Notes under the pieces: generated by a model | What the model saw: the letters and a program-made list of their open reading frames with translations, nothing else | What the model was told of the DNA's origin: nothing | Databases searched by the model: none | Assembly: GCF_022662175.1 (NCBI RefSeq) | Contig: NZ_JAKMCR010000003.1 | Location: forward strand, 297,385 to 361,384 | Direction: 5' to 3' | DNA length: 64,000 nucleotides | From: Aestuariivivens marinum | Lineage (GTDB): Bacteria > Bacteroidota > Bacteroidia > Flavobacteriales > Flavobacteriaceae | Position numbers and translations under genes: made by a program | Shown: piece after piece, positions 36,601 to 46,642 of the stretch | Numbering within the stretch: the stretch's first letter is position 1 | How the letters are laid out: every line of letters begins with the position of its first letter

Positions 36601-37492
36601 ATGCATACGCTAAAAAATCGTAAATTAGAAATTACCATCAACCAAATTGGTGCTGAACTTTGTAAAATCACATCGGTAAAATATAAAACCGAATTTATGT
36701 GGAACGGCAACCCCAATATTTGGGTGGGTTATTCACCTGTATTGTTTCCAATAATTGGAGCATTAAAGAATGGATCATATAATTTTGAAGGAAATAATTA
36801 CAAACTTTCAAAAGCATGGTTTTGTAAGGCACAATAACAAAATAGAACTAAACAATAAAACCAGCAACAGTCTAGTTTTTAAATTGGTTTATAACGAGGA
36901 GTTATTAAAAATATATCCCTTTAAATTTGAATTTTATATTAGTTACCTGCTCATTAACAATAGAATTAAAGTAACCCACATCATAAAAAATGCAGACAAT
37001 AAACCGATGTACTTTTCAGTGGGCGGACACCCTGCATTTAAATGTCCTGTTTTTAAGGATGAATCTTATGAGGACTATTCTCTAATGTTTGAACACAAGG
37101 AAACTCTCAAAACATATTTAATTAACTTGAAAAACGGACTGATGACTAATACAACCAAAACTGTGCTTAACCATTCGAACCGAATAGCGTTAACACACGG
37201 CCTGTTTAGCAAAGCTGCTTTGGTATTTAAGAATTTAAAGTCCAAAAGGGTCACCTTAAAAAGTAAGCATCATGGTAACATCCTAACAGTAAGTTTTCAT
37301 GATTTTCCCTATTTGGGCATTTGGGCAAAACCAGAAGGCGATTATGTTTGTATTGAACCTTGGTTGGGTATAGCAGATAGCGAAACTACCAATCAGGATT
37401 TTAAGACTAAAGAAGGCATCATATCCTTAGCTCCCAATACATCGTTTGAAGCCAGTTATACCATAGAAATTAGCGATTCACTTTTGGTCTAA
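36601..37492 (+). pseudogene. Aldose 1-epimerase (galactose mutarotase-like), frameshifted
   Basis: Two overlapping frames encode one protein. Residues 1-71 run in the first frame from ATG 36601 (LEITINQIGAELCKITSVKY, FMWNGNPNIWVGYSPVLFPIIGALKNG), then the frame ends at TAA 36835-36837. The continuation in the next frame gives HGFVRHNNKIEL, FSVGGHPAFKCP, SFHDFPYLGIWAKP and CIEPWLGIAD, which are the epimerase core with its catalytic histidine and acidic residues. One extra base in the AAAA run at 36810-36813 explains the break; without it, KLSKHGFVRHN would be continuous and the protein about 296 residues. A sequencing error, a real recent mutation or slippage are all possible. Confidence 0.85.
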
Positions 37493-37528
37493 TAAATTAA
37501 TAGTAGCTTTGCGGCTTAAATTACTGTT

Positions 37529-38881
37529 GTGACTTTTTCAAATTTCAACTTAAAAACACCGCTTTTAAATGCCCTTGACGATTTAGGGTTTACAACTCCT
37601 ACACCAATACAGGAACAGGCATTTAATGTGGTTTCATCTGGCAAGGATGTGGTGGGCATCGCTCAAACAGGTACTGGAAAAACCTTTGCCTATATGCTTC
37701 CTATCCTGAAAAACTTATCCTTTTCTACACAGGACAATCCCAGGATACTTATTTTAGTACCTACTCGTGAATTGGTGATACAAGTTGTTGAAGAAATTGA
37801 AAAACTTTCAAAATATATTAACAACCGTGTGTTGGGAGTGTATGGAGGCACTAACATTAACACTCAAAAACAAGCTATTTCAGAAGGTTTGGATATTTTA
37901 GTGGCCACACCTGGACGTTTGTACGATTTAGCATTAAGCAGGGTACTTCAGCTAAAGTCCATTCAAAAACTTGTGATTGATGAAGTAGATGTTATGTTAG
38001 ATCTGGGATTTAGGCACCAACTCATCAATATTTTTGACATCCTTCCTGAACGCAGACAAAATATCATGTTTTCTGCCACCATGACAGAGGATGTTGATAC
38101 CTTGTTAAACGATTTCTTTAAAGCCCCTAAACGTATTTCCATTGCTGTTTCTGGTACACCTTTAGAAAACATTGAGCAAATAAGCTATAAAGTACTTAAT
38201 TTTAACACCAAGGTCAATCTATTAACCCATTTATTATATGACTCTAAAATCTTCAATAAGGTGTTGGTTTTTGTTGCCCACAAGCGCATGGCAGATCGTT
38301 TGTTTGAAAGGTTAGAAGAAACATTCCATAACGAACTCTGTGTGATCCATTCCAATAAAACCCAAAATTATAGATTGAGGAGCATTGAAAATTTTAAAGA
38401 TGACAAACACCGGATTCTAGTATCAACCGATGTGATGGCCCGTGGATTGGATATTGACAATGTATCTCACGTTATCAATTTTGACACACCAGAATATCCT
38501 GAAAACTACATGCATCGCATAGGTAGAACAGGACGTGCCGAACGTAAAGGTACAGCTATTGTCTTTTCAACTGAAAAAGAACAAGAAGCCTTAAATCGTA
38601 TTGAAAGTCTTATGCAAAAGAAAATTCCAATATTGGATGTTCCTGCATTGGTAGAAATTTCAAACGAATTGATTGATGAAGAACGTCAACAAATAAAAGA
38701 ACACTATAATCCATTGAAGCAAGGCGTTGAAGATGCTCCGGGGCCGGCATTCCATGAAAAGAAAGAAAAAAATAAAAAGGTTAATCTGGGAGGCTCATAC
38801 CGAAAGGAAATAGCCAAAAAGTATAAAAAACCAAAAACAAGGGGTGATAAAAACTTCAATAGAAGAAACAAAAGAAAATAG
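37529..38881 (+). CDS. DEAD-box RNA helicase (GTG start)
   Basis: A 450-residue ATP-dependent RNA helicase of the RhlE/SrmB-like group. Motifs are AQTGTGKT (45-52), PTRELV (78-83), DEVD in place of DEAD (151-154), SAT (182-184), STDVMARGLD (299-308) and HRIGRTGR (329-336), followed by a lysine-rich tail (KKEKNKKVNLGG and RNKRK). Such proteins remodel rRNA or mRNA structure. No ATG precedes TFSNFNLKTPLLNALDDLG, so GTG at 37529 is the start. It follows the broken epimerase by 36 nt. Confidence 0.95.
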   Translation: MTFSNFNLKTPLLNALDDLGFTTPTPIQEQAFNVVSSGKDVVGIAQTGTGKTFAYMLPILKNLSFSTQDNPRILILVPTRELVIQVVEEIEKLSKYINNRVLGVYGGTNINTQKQAISEGLDILVATPGRLYDLALSRVLQLKSIQKLVIDEVDVMLDLGFRHQLINIFDILPERRQNIMFSATMTEDVDTLLNDFFKAPKRISIAVSGTPLENIEQISYKVLNFNTKVNLLTHLLYDSKIFNKVLVFVAHKRMADRLFERLEETFHNELCVIHSNKTQNYRLRSIENFKDDKHRILVSTDVMARGLDIDNVSHVINFDTPEYPENYMHRIGRTGRAERKGTAIVFSTEKEQEALNRIESLMQKKIPILDVPALVEISNELIDEERQQIKEHYNPLKQGVEDAPGPAFHEKKEKNKKVNLGGSYRKEIAKKYKKPKTRGDKNFNRRNKRK

Positions 38882-39006
38882 ATTGCTTTATTAAGAGAGT
38901 AATACGCTGTTTTTTAATAGCAATAGATTCATGGTGTTTAGAGATAGTTGATTCTTACAAAATAATTATTTAACCAATAAACTAAATATCTTAATTAATT
39001 GCCTTG

Positions 39007-39037
39007 TTGCCGACTTGACTAGAAAGAACTACATTTG
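39007..39037 (+). promoter_or_regulatory. Promoter of gcvT
   Basis: TTG at 39007-39009, a 20-nt spacer, and TACATTTG at 39030-39037. This is an exact match to the Bacteroidota consensus in both sequence and spacing. The ATG of gcvT is 23 nt further on. Confidence 0.7.
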
Positions 39038-39060
39038 TCTCAAATAATTTTTACTATAGA

Positions 39061-40146
39061 ATGAAGAATTTAGCATTAACAGCCTCACATGAAGCTTTAG
39101 GGGCAAAAATGGTGCCTTTTGCAGGATTTAATATGCCTGTGCAATACGAAGGCGTAAATATAGAACACGAAACCGTACGTAAATCAGTTGGTGTTTTTGA
39201 TGTTTCACACATGGGTGAATTTTTAATTGAAGGCGAACAAGCTTTAGAGCTTATCCAAAAAGTATCAAGTAATGATGCATCAAAGCTTAGCATAGGAAAA
39301 GCACAATACAGTTGTTTGCCCAATGAAACTGGTGGTATTGTGGACGACTTAATTATTTACAGGATTAAAGAACATACATATTTATTGGTTGTTAATGCAA
39401 GTAACATTGAAAAGGACTGGAACTGGATCCAATCAAAAAATGATATTGGTGCTAAAATGCGCAATATAAGTGATGATTATTCCCTGCTTGCCATTCAAGG
39501 TCCAAAGGCTATTGAAGCAATGCAAAGCTTAACGGATGAGGATTTATCTTCCATAAAGTTCTATAATTTTGTTGTAGGTAATTTTGCAGGAATAGAACAC
39601 GTTATTATTTCAGCAACAGGATATACCGGAAGTGGTGGCTTTGAAATCTATTGCAAGAATAGTGAAGTAAAACAAATTTGGGATAAAGTGTTTGAAGCTG
39701 GAGCCAATTATAACATAAAACCTATTGGTTTGGCTGCTAGGGATACCCTACGTTTGGAAATGGGATATTGTCTTTACGGAAATGATATAGACGACACCAC
39801 CTCGCCTATTGAGGCGGGATTGGGATGGATTACAAAATTCACAAAAGATTTCACAAATTCTCAAGCCCTAAAAGTTGAAAAGGAACAGGGTCCAAAACGT
39901 AATCTCATTGCATTTGAATTGGATGAACGTGGTATTCCTCGTCAAGGCTATGATATTGTTGACGACAAAGGCAACGTAATTGGTAATGTAACCTCTGGTA
40001 CGATGTCGCCATCATTGGGTAAGGGTATCGGCTTAGGCTATGTGCCAAGGGCATGCTCTGCAGTAGGTTCTAAAATAAATATACAAATACGCAAAAATGC
40101 TGTTTCTGCAACGGTTGTAAAGCTTCCGTTTTATAAAGATTTTTAA
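39061..40146 (+). CDS. gcvT: Glycine cleavage system aminomethyltransferase GcvT
   Basis: The T protein of the glycine cleavage complex, moving the one-carbon unit from the H-protein-bound aminomethyl group to tetrahydrofolate and releasing ammonia. The 361-residue protein has [16 protein letters not shown] (17-32), [23 protein letters not shown], the folate-binding aspartate region within that block, [31 protein letters not shown] and [16 protein letters not shown]. Length is normal. H and P proteins are not in the window. Confidence 0.97.
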   Translation: MKNLALTASHEALGAKMVPFAGFNMPVQYEGVNIEHETVRKSVGVFDVSHMGEFLIEGEQALELIQKVSSNDASKLSIGKAQYSCLPNETGGIVDDLIIYRIKEHTYLLVVNASNIEKDWNWIQSKNDIGAKMRNISDDYSLLAIQGPKAIEAMQSLTDEDLSSIKFYNFVVGNFAGIEHVIISATGYTGSGGFEIYCKNSEVKQIWDKVFEAGANYNIKPIGLAARDTLRLEMGYCLYGNDIDDTTSPIEAGLGWITKFTKDFTNSQALKVEKEQGPKRNLIAFELDERGIPRQGYDIVDDKGNVIGNVTSGTMSPSLGKGIGLGYVPRACSAVGSKINIQIRKNAVSATVVKLPFYKDF

Positions 40147-40224
40147 TGTGTAAGGTTAGAGGTTTAAAGTACAATATGGATTTTAAACAAATACCTTATA
40201 GATTTAGATTAACGACTAAAATTG

Positions 40225-41067
40225 ATGAAGCGGAAGGCAGAGGAAAGTAAACAAAGAATTTTAATTTTAGGAGCCAGTGGTTTTTTAGGCAATGCCATTT
40301 ATAAGGAACTCTGCTCCTATTTTAAAACATTTGGGACCTACTGTACTTCTAATAAAGTCTACGAGAAAAATCATCATTTTTTTCAGTACGATTTTGAATT
40401 GGATGATATATATGAAATCCTAGATATTGTAAAACCATCCATAATTATTTCTGCATTAAGAGGGAATTTTTCTAAACAGGTTTTACTCCATCAATATTTA
40501 GGAGAATATATATCTAATAAAAAAGTAAAACTCATATTTTTATCGTCTGCCAATGTTTTTGACGCCTATAGCAAATATCCGAGTTATGAAAATGACAAAA
40601 CCTATAGCAATAGCATTTATGGACATTTTAAGATTAAAATTGAGAATATGCTCTTCCGTTTGCCTAAAACCCAAACAGCTATTATAAGGTTACCCATGGT
40701 ATTTGGAAACCAATCCCCTAGACTAATGGAGATCCTGCAGCTTATAAAAAATAAAGAACCTGTTGAAGTATTTCCAAATCTAATCATGAATGTAACCTCA
40801 GACGACAAATTTACTCAACAAATTCATTATATAATCAATCGAAACAAGTCTGGTGTTTTTCATTTGGGCAGTACAGATTTGGTACACCATGATGAATTCA
40901 TAAAAGAAATTATTACTGTCTTACAATTAGAGAATAAGGTGATTTATAAACGTGTTTATACTACTAATAACGATAGATACTTAGCCGTTTTGCCTAAGTT
41001 CAATAAACTTCCTAAACATTTACAACTCTATAGCCAAGATGTTTTAAAAACGTTGCATTTAGTTTAA
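40225..41067 (+). CDS. NAD(P)-dependent sugar-nucleotide reductase/epimerase-like (SDR)
   Basis: From ATG at 40225 (a TTG directly before it is ignored) the protein is 280 residues. The Rossmann motif GASGFLG (16-22) and the catalytic YGHFK (Tyr-x3-Lys, about residues 132-136) are visible, with IFLSSANVFDAYSKYP before it and AIIRLPMVFGNQSPR after it. The pattern is that of RmlD-like extended SDR proteins, such as dTDP-4-dehydrorhamnose reductases. The true substrate is unknown and no other sugar-nucleotide genes flank it. The N-terminus is lysine-rich. Confidence 0.82.
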   Translation: MKRKAEESKQRILILGASGFLGNAIYKELCSYFKTFGTYCTSNKVYEKNHHFFQYDFELDDIYEILDIVKPSIIISALRGNFSKQVLLHQYLGEYISNKKVKLIFLSSANVFDAYSKYPSYENDKTYSNSIYGHFKIKIENMLFRLPKTQTAIIRLPMVFGNQSPRLMEILQLIKNKEPVEVFPNLIMNVTSDDKFTQQIHYIINRNKSGVFHLGSTDLVHHDEFIKEIITVLQLENKVIYKRVYTTNNDRYLAVLPKFNKLPKHLQLYSQDVLKTLHLV

Positions 41068-41112
41068 AAATTGGTTACATTGGCTTAAACTGCTATTTTA
41101 AAATATAACAAA

Positions 41113-41403
41113 ATGGATAAACTTTCAGAACAAGATATCGAAAAAAGATTACTACACTTTCCAGATTGGGATTACTATGATAATGCCATTCATGCCGAAT
41201 TTGAATTCGAAAACTTTAAAGATTGCTTTAGTGCTATGAGCCGTATTGCTTTTGAATGCGAAGCCTTAAACCATCACCCTAATTGGAGTAACATATATAA
41301 TGTACTTACCATATCATTATCCACCCATGATGCCCATGGTGTTACCGATAAGGATTTTAAACTGGCCGAAGCTATTGAAATGATTGTTGAACCTGAAGAG
41401 TAA
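41113..41403 (+). CDS. 4a-hydroxytetrahydrobiopterin dehydratase
   Basis: A 96-residue pterin-4a-carbinolamine dehydratase (PhhB/DCoH type). The active-site motif is EALNHHPNWSNIYN (His54, His55, Pro56, Trp58), followed by the second histidine block STHDAHGVTDKDFKLA (His72, His75). Length is typical. It recycles the pterin made by aromatic amino acid hydroxylases; no such hydroxylase is in the window, and in some bacteria these proteins have a folate-related or molybdopterin-linked role. Start ATG 41113 is 45 nt after the SDR gene. Confidence 0.93.
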   Translation: MDKLSEQDIEKRLLHFPDWDYYDNAIHAEFEFENFKDCFSAMSRIAFECEALNHHPNWSNIYNVLTISLSTHDAHGVTDKDFKLAEAIEMIVEPEE

Positions 41404-41469
41404 TTTATTTTTTCCTTAAATAAATCATTATTATTTTCGCTTCATAAAAAAACAAATATATAGCACATT

Positions 41470-42192
41470 ATGGGAAGAGCTTTTGAATTTAGAAAAGCAA
41501 GGAAAATGAAACGCTGGTCAGCCATGAGCAAGGCTTTCACGCGTATAGGTAAAGATATTGTAATGGCCGTTAAGGAAGGTGGACCAGATCCGGATAGTAA
41601 TTCCAGATTACGGGCAGTCATTCAAAATGCCAAGTCGGTTAACATGCCCAAAGATAATATTGAACGTGCTATAAAGCGTGCTTCAGATAAAAGTCAAGGT
41701 GACTATAAAGAAGTTCTTTTTGAAGGCTATGCTCCTCATGGTATTGCCATTTTGGTGGAAACCGCTACCGACAACAATACAAGAACTGTTGCCAATGTAC
41801 GGAGTTATTTTAATAAGTGTGACGGTAGTTTAGGTACTTCAGGCTCTGTTGTATTCATGTTTGATCATACCTGTAATTTTAGGGTCAATGTTGAAGGTTT
41901 GGATCCTGAAGAATTGGAATTAGAATTTATAGATTATGGAGCTGAAGAAGTTTTTGTGGACGATGATGGTATTTTAATTTATGCTCCATTTGAAAGTTTT
42001 GGCGCTATTCAAGCAGAGTTAGAAAACAGAGGTATTGAAATACTATCTTCAGGATTTGAAAGAATTCCTCAAGTCACAAAACCATTGAGTCCTGAGCAAG
42101 CTGCCGATGTAGAAAAACTATTGGAAAAACTGGAAGAGGATGATGATGTTCAAAATGTTTATCATACAATGGAGGAAAGTCAGGAAGACTAA
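41470..42192 (+). CDS. YebC/PmpR-family protein
   Basis: A 240-residue member of the YebC/TACO1 family. Signature blocks are MGRAFEFRKARKMKRWSAMS (1-20; MGR..F..RK is typical of the YebC-II subgroup), GGPDPDSNSRLRAVIQNAK, NMPKDNIERAIKRAS, LFEGYAPHGIAILVETATDN and LGTSGSVVFMF. YebC proteins were described as transcriptional regulators. They have also been linked to translation of proline-rich stretches, and the role here is not decided by sequence. The Gfo/Idh/MocA gene follows after 11 nt. Confidence 0.94.
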   Translation: MGRAFEFRKARKMKRWSAMSKAFTRIGKDIVMAVKEGGPDPDSNSRLRAVIQNAKSVNMPKDNIERAIKRASDKSQGDYKEVLFEGYAPHGIAILVETATDNNTRTVANVRSYFNKCDGSLGTSGSVVFMFDHTCNFRVNVEGLDPEELELEFIDYGAEEVFVDDDGILIYAPFESFGAIQAELENRGIEILSSGFERIPQVTKPLSPEQAADVEKLLEKLEEDDDVQNVYHTMEESQED

Positions 42193-42203
42193 TGTCTAAT
42201 TAG

Positions 42204-43175
42204 ATGTCTAAAATAATTAATTGGGGTATTATTGGTTGTGGTAATGTTACCGAGGTTAAAAGTGGTCCTGCCTATAAAAACACAAAAGGCTTTAACCTGA
42301 AAGCCGTAATGAGGCGTGATCAAATAAAAGTAATGGATTATGCACAAAGGCATAGTGTTGAAAAATACTATACAAATGCTGATACTTTAATAAATGATCC
42401 AGATATAGATGCGGTTTATATTGCAACCCCACCTGATACCCATAAGTATTATGCCATGAAGGTAGCCAAAGCAGGTAAACCTTGTTGTATAGAAAAGCCT
42501 ATCACCCCGACCTATCAGGAAGCTTTAAATATTAATGATGCTTTTAGTAATAAGAATATTCCACTTTTTGTAGCATATTACAGACGTTCATTACCCAGAT
42601 TCAATAAGGTAAAACAATGGATAGATAATAATTATATTGGTGATATAAGACATATTAGTTATAATCTTATAAGACCTGCAAACAAAGTAGATCTTTCTAA
42701 AATTTATAATTGGAGAACCGATTCCAAAATTGCTCCCGGAGGCTATTTTGATGATCTAGCATCACATGCCATCGATTTGTTTACTTTTCTTTTAGGTAAT
42801 ATAAAAACTGTTAGCGGGATTAGCACTAACCAACAAGGCCTCTATAGTGCCAAAGATGCAATAACAAGCAACTGGCTACATGAAAATAATATTACAGGAT
42901 CTGGAACTTGGAATTTTGGAAGTTATAGTTATACAGATAACGCTATTATTTACGGCAATAAAGGAACCATATCCTTTTCCGTTTTTCAAGATAGAAATAT
43001 TGAACTCCTTTCTGAAACAAAAAAGGAATCCTGCTTCATTGAAAACCCAAAACATATACAAATGCATCATGTTGAAAACATGAGAGACTATTTGATGGGA
43101 AATGCTAAATCACACCCTTCTACTGGACAAACAGCCCTTCATACTAGTTGGGTTATGAGTGAAATTTTAAATTGA
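42204..43175 (+). CDS. Gfo/Idh/MocA-family oxidoreductase
   Basis: A 323-residue NAD(P)-dependent sugar or inositol dehydrogenase-like protein. The N-terminal Rossmann motif is WGIIGCGNVTEV (7-18), the family motif is CIEKPI (Glu-Lys-Pro, about 97-102), and the C-terminal half has PGGYFDDLASHAIDLFTFLLG with the usual GG..D..H..D pattern. Substrate is unknown. It is 11 nt behind the yebC gene, so co-transcribed, although a functional link is not obvious. Confidence 0.92.
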   Translation: MSKIINWGIIGCGNVTEVKSGPAYKNTKGFNLKAVMRRDQIKVMDYAQRHSVEKYYTNADTLINDPDIDAVYIATPPDTHKYYAMKVAKAGKPCCIEKPITPTYQEALNINDAFSNKNIPLFVAYYRRSLPRFNKVKQWIDNNYIGDIRHISYNLIRPANKVDLSKIYNWRTDSKIAPGGYFDDLASHAIDLFTFLLGNIKTVSGISTNQQGLYSAKDAITSNWLHENNITGSGTWNFGSYSYTDNAIIYGNKGTISFSVFQDRNIELLSETKKESCFIENPKHIQMHHVENMRDYLMGNAKSHPSTGQTALHTSWVMSEILN

Positions 43176-43331
43176 TGTGTTAACACTAAAACATTAAATA
43201 ATTTACATACTTTTCAATTTCTTTTTAACAAAATTATAAGACTATTGCCAGCCTTTATTTTTAAATTAGCCAACAATTTAAAAATAAATAATCGATAGGA
43301 TTAACATTATCCTTTTAAAGTCTATTACATC

Positions 43332-45911
43332 ATGATGTTTAACTTATTAAATACTCTTAAACGGGTATCCTTGGCTATACTATTGGTATGTCTTGTATTT
43401 CCCAATAATGTTGAAGCCCAAAAGAAAAAAAGAAAAAAAGACAAGATTGAAGCTACTGCTCCTAATCTAGAAAAGAAATCAAAACAAAAAACAATTGAAG
43501 AGTTAACAAAATCCTCAAAGGAAATTGAAGGCTTATTTAAAATCTACCAAGATACCATAACTGGAGATTTACAGATGGTTATTACAGAAGATCAAATTGG
43601 TAAAGAATATATCTATTTTAGCCAAGTGGCAGATGGCTTTATGGATGCAGGAAGAATAAATAGAGGTTTATATAGAGGGTCAAAAGTTTTTAAAATAGAA
43701 AAATACTTTGATAAAATAGAATTTGTTACTCAAAACACTTCATTTTATTACGACTCCAACAATCCAATTTCAAAAGCTGAAAATGCTAATATTAGCCATG
43801 GTAATATGGCCAGTGTAAAAGTTGAAGCTCATGATACTAATAATGGGTTGTATCTTATCAAAGCTAATGACTTATTTTTAAAGGAAACTTTTTCGAGAAT
43901 AAAACCGCCTTCAAGGCCTGGAGCTTCCCCAATGTCTTTTAAAATAGGTAATCTGGATAAGGATAAAACAAAAATAAATAGTATAAATAACTATCCTGAA
44001 AACACAAATTTAAAAGTTGAATATGTGTACTCCAACCCTTCAACTTTAAGTAGCGGATCTAATGCTTTGGCAGATAGCAGAAATGTTAGTATTAAAGTTT
44101 TTCATAGTTTAATTGCCATGCCTGAAAACGATTATGAACCAAGATATGAAGACCCAAGGGTTGGTTATTTTACCACTCAGGTAGATGACCAGACATCAAC
44201 ATCTTCTACTCCTTACAAAGATTTGGTTCACAGATGGCACTTAAAAAAGAAAGACCCCAATGCAGCTATTTCAGAACCTGTAGAACCCATTACCTATTGG
44301 ATGGAGAACACCACCCCTCATGAGTGGAGGGAAACTATAAAGCAAAGTGTTTTAGAATGGAATAAAGCTTTTGAAAAAGCAGGTTTTAAAAATGCCATTG
44401 TAGTGAAACAACAACCTGATGATGCCGATTGGGATGCTGGTGATATTCGTTATAATGTACTACGTTGGACTTCTTCTCCACAACCTCCTTTTGGTGGCTA
44501 CGGTCCAAGTTTTGTAAACCCCAGAACTGGTCAGATTTTAGGTGCAGATATAATGTTAGAGTATGTTATGTTCTCCAAAAGAGCTTTATATGATAAAATC
44601 TATGAAGGTTCTGCTCAAGCTCATGAATTTGATAATGATCACTTGCATTGTTCTTTTGGAGAGGTTTTACATGAAGACACTATGTTTGCCAAGGCAGTGG
44701 CTTCTGCTTTTGGTGCTACTGAATTAGAGCTTAAACAACTTCAAAAAGAAGTGCTAACAGCTTTGTTGATGCATGAAGTAGGTCATACTCTTGGACTAAA
44801 TCATAATATGAAGGCCAGTCAGTTGTTCTCTCCTGAGCAGTTAGCTGATGCTGAATTTATTAAAGGAAAATGTTTAACAGGCTCGGTTATGGATTATGCT
44901 ACTTTAAATGTTACCAGAGACCGTAGCAAACAGGGACACTATAGCGATATGTCTGTTGGACCATACGATGTTTGGGCCATCCAATTTGGATACACGCCTT
45001 TTAAATCTGAAAGTGAAAAAGAAGCTTTACTTAATAGATCTACTGAACCAGAGTTAATTTTTGGAAATGATGCTGATGATATGCGTGCTCCTGGAAAAGC
45101 TATAGACCCACGAGTAAATGTTTGGGACCAATCTAATGATGCTATTCAGTATTCAGTAGATAGAATTGAATTAGCCAATGATTTAATGAAAACAGCTAAG
45201 GAAAGATTTACGAACGAAGGAAAATCTTATCAAGAATTAAGAGATGTTTTTGGTTATTTAAATGGACAAAAATCTAGTGCCCTTGGTATTATTTCAAGAT
45301 ATATTGGTGGCGTTTATGTAGATAGAGCAATGGCTGGACAAGAAGGAGGCACTCAACCTTACACCCCTGTTAGTTTAGAGGACCAAAAGAGAGCTATAAA
45401 AGCTCTAAAAGACTATGCTTTTGCTCCAAATGCTTTTGATGCTCCTAACGATATATATAATTATTTGGCCAAGCAAAGACGTGGGTTTGATCTTGGTAAA
45501 GAGCCTGAAGATCCAAAAATTCATGAACAAATACTTAATGCCCAAAAAAGTGTTTTAAATCATTTACTACACCCTAATACCCTTCAGCGCATTACTGATT
45601 CTGAACTATACGGAAATAAATATACATTATCTCAGTTTATGAGTGATTTAAATACTGCTATTTTCAATGACGACATATATGGTAGTGTAAATACGTTTAG
45701 ACAAAATTTACAACTTGAATATACGAACAGATTAATTAGTATGTTAACTGGAAATCAAAAAGACAGATATAGCTATAACTCTAAATCTATGGCATTGTAC
45801 AATTTAGGTAAAATACGTACTATGGCAGCACCTTCAGGAAATATGTCATCTAGAGCGCATAAGCAACATTTGAGGACTTTAATTGATAATGCGTTAAAGG
45901 AAGTAAAATAG
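43332..45911 (+). CDS. Secreted zinc metalloprotease with DUF5117-type domain
   Basis: An 859-residue exported protein. The signal peptide covers about residues 1-29 (VSLAILLVCLVFPNNVEAQ), followed by a lysine-rich stretch (KKKRKKDKIEA). The middle region fits DUF5117/DUF5118 (VITEDQIGKEYIYFSQVADG). The protease core has LLMHEVGHTLGLNHNMKAS, with the zinc motif HEVGHTLGLNH at 481-491. Further downstream come GSVMDYATLNV, the Met-turn-like block, and SDMSVGPYDVWAIQFGYTP. Proteins of this kind occur widely in Bacteroidota and are thought to degrade peptides or proteins outside the cytoplasm. A terminator hairpin follows at 45957. Confidence 0.9.
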   Translation: MMFNLLNTLKRVSLAILLVCLVFPNNVEAQKKKRKKDKIEATAPNLEKKSKQKTIEELTKSSKEIEGLFKIYQDTITGDLQMVITEDQIGKEYIYFSQVADGFMDAGRINRGLYRGSKVFKIEKYFDKIEFVTQNTSFYYDSNNPISKAENANISHGNMASVKVEAHDTNNGLYLIKANDLFLKETFSRIKPPSRPGASPMSFKIGNLDKDKTKINSINNYPENTNLKVEYVYSNPSTLSSGSNALADSRNVSIKVFHSLIAMPENDYEPRYEDPRVGYFTTQVDDQTSTSSTPYKDLVHRWHLKKKDPNAAISEPVEPITYWMENTTPHEWRETIKQSVLEWNKAFEKAGFKNAIVVKQQPDDADWDAGDIRYNVLRWTSSPQPPFGGYGPSFVNPRTGQILGADIMLEYVMFSKRALYDKIYEGSAQAHEFDNDHLHCSFGEVLHEDTMFAKAVASAFGATELELKQLQKEVLTALLMHEVGHTLGLNHNMKASQLFSPEQLADAEFIKGKCLTGSVMDYATLNVTRDRSKQGHYSDMSVGPYDVWAIQFGYTPFKSESEKEALLNRSTEPELIFGNDADDMRAPGKAIDPRVNVWDQSNDAIQYSVDRIELANDLMKTAKERFTNEGKSYQELRDVFGYLNGQKSSALGIISRYIGGVYVDRAMAGQEGGTQPYTPVSLEDQKRAIKALKDYAFAPNAFDAPNDIYNYLAKQRRGFDLGKEPEDPKIHEQILNAQKSVLNHLLHPNTLQRITDSELYGNKYTLSQFMSDLNTAIFNDDIYGSVNTFRQNLQLEYTNRLISMLTGNQKDRYSYNSKSMALYNLGKIRTMAAPSGNMSSRAHKQHLRTLIDNALKEVK

Positions 45912-45956
45912 TTTCACTCCTTAGGCTTTAAAGTTAAACTATGGGTATTAAACAAA

Positions 45957-45994
45957 AAGTGGCTGAACATTAAAAATTCAGCCACTTATTTTTT
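45957..45994. terminator. Intrinsic terminator with 11-bp perfect stem
   Basis: AAGTGGCTGAA (45957-45967) and TTCAGCCACTT (45977-45987) pair perfectly around a CATTAAAAA loop, followed by ATTTTTTTAAA. It ends the metalloprotease gene. A-rich DNA on the other side (ACAAAAAGT before the stem) may let it also stop transcription from the minus strand. Confidence 0.85.
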
Positions 45995-46092
45995 TAAATA
46001 GTATATGTTTCTTTTTAGGGACAAAAACTGTTTACTTTATGTTTCATATACTATATATAACTGTCAATTTTTATGCCAATCTCACAATATTT

Positions 46093-46641
46093 TTAGGAAT
46101 TTTTAGGATTTTTTCCTTTTACCCCTCTAAAGAAATTATGCATAAATTTAAAATCTGCTTCCATATTTTCTGTTGGATAAAATGGTTCTGAAATTTTATT
46201 CTGTTTGTTTTCAAAATCGAGTGTAAACATAATGATTGGAACCTGGGCAATTTTAGCGATGTAATAAAAACCTGTACGCCATTTATTTACTTTTTTTCTG
46301 GTACCTTCTGGAGCTAATGCCATTCTAAATTCCTCTTTTTTATTAAACAACTTAGCGATGGCCTTAACTTTGTTTTCCTTAGTATACCTATCTATTGGTG
46401 TACCACCCAACATTCGTAAAAACCATCCAACCGGAAAAACAAATAATTCTTTTTTACCAACAAAATTTACTTTAATACCCAATACAGCTCGTAATAGAAC
46501 GCCTATATAAAAATCATGCCAACTAGTATGGGGAACAGCTATAATAACGGCCTTCTTTATAGTGTCCTTTGAAATGTTGGTGTTACCAACTATTTTCCAT
46601 CCAAGGACTTTATAATAAACGAATTTGGCTAACCATTGCAT
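46093..46641 (-). CDS. 1-acyl-sn-glycerol-3-phosphate acyltransferase-like (PlsC family)
   Basis: A 182-residue glycerolipid acyltransferase. The catalytic HX4D is His38-x4-Asp43 in VPHTSWHDFY, and the substrate-binding EGTR lies at 112-115 (APEGTRKKVNKWRTGFYYIA). A membrane-interacting N-terminus is present. Short PlsC-like proteins like this occur in lipid A or phospholipid pathways. It starts 1 nt after the stop of the Kdo 8-oxidase gene, which makes a lipid-A-core or membrane role plausible, though the acyl acceptor is unknown. Confidence 0.87.
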   Translation of the reverse strand: MQWLAKFVYYKVLGWKIVGNTNISKDTIKKAVIIAVPHTSWHDFYIGVLLRAVLGIKVNFVGKKELFVFPVGWFLRMLGGTPIDRYTKENKVKAIAKLFNKKEEFRMALAPEGTRKKVNKWRTGFYYIAKIAQVPIIMFTLDFENKQNKISEPFYPTENMEADFKFMHNFFRGVKGKNPKNS

Positions 46642-46642
46642 A

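Noticed and set aside
38882..38928. Possible terminator after the DEAD-box gene (ATTGCT...AGCAAT)
   Set aside because: The stem needs a two-base bulge and a loop of about 20 nt, and the T-run lies inside the loop, so evidence is too weak.
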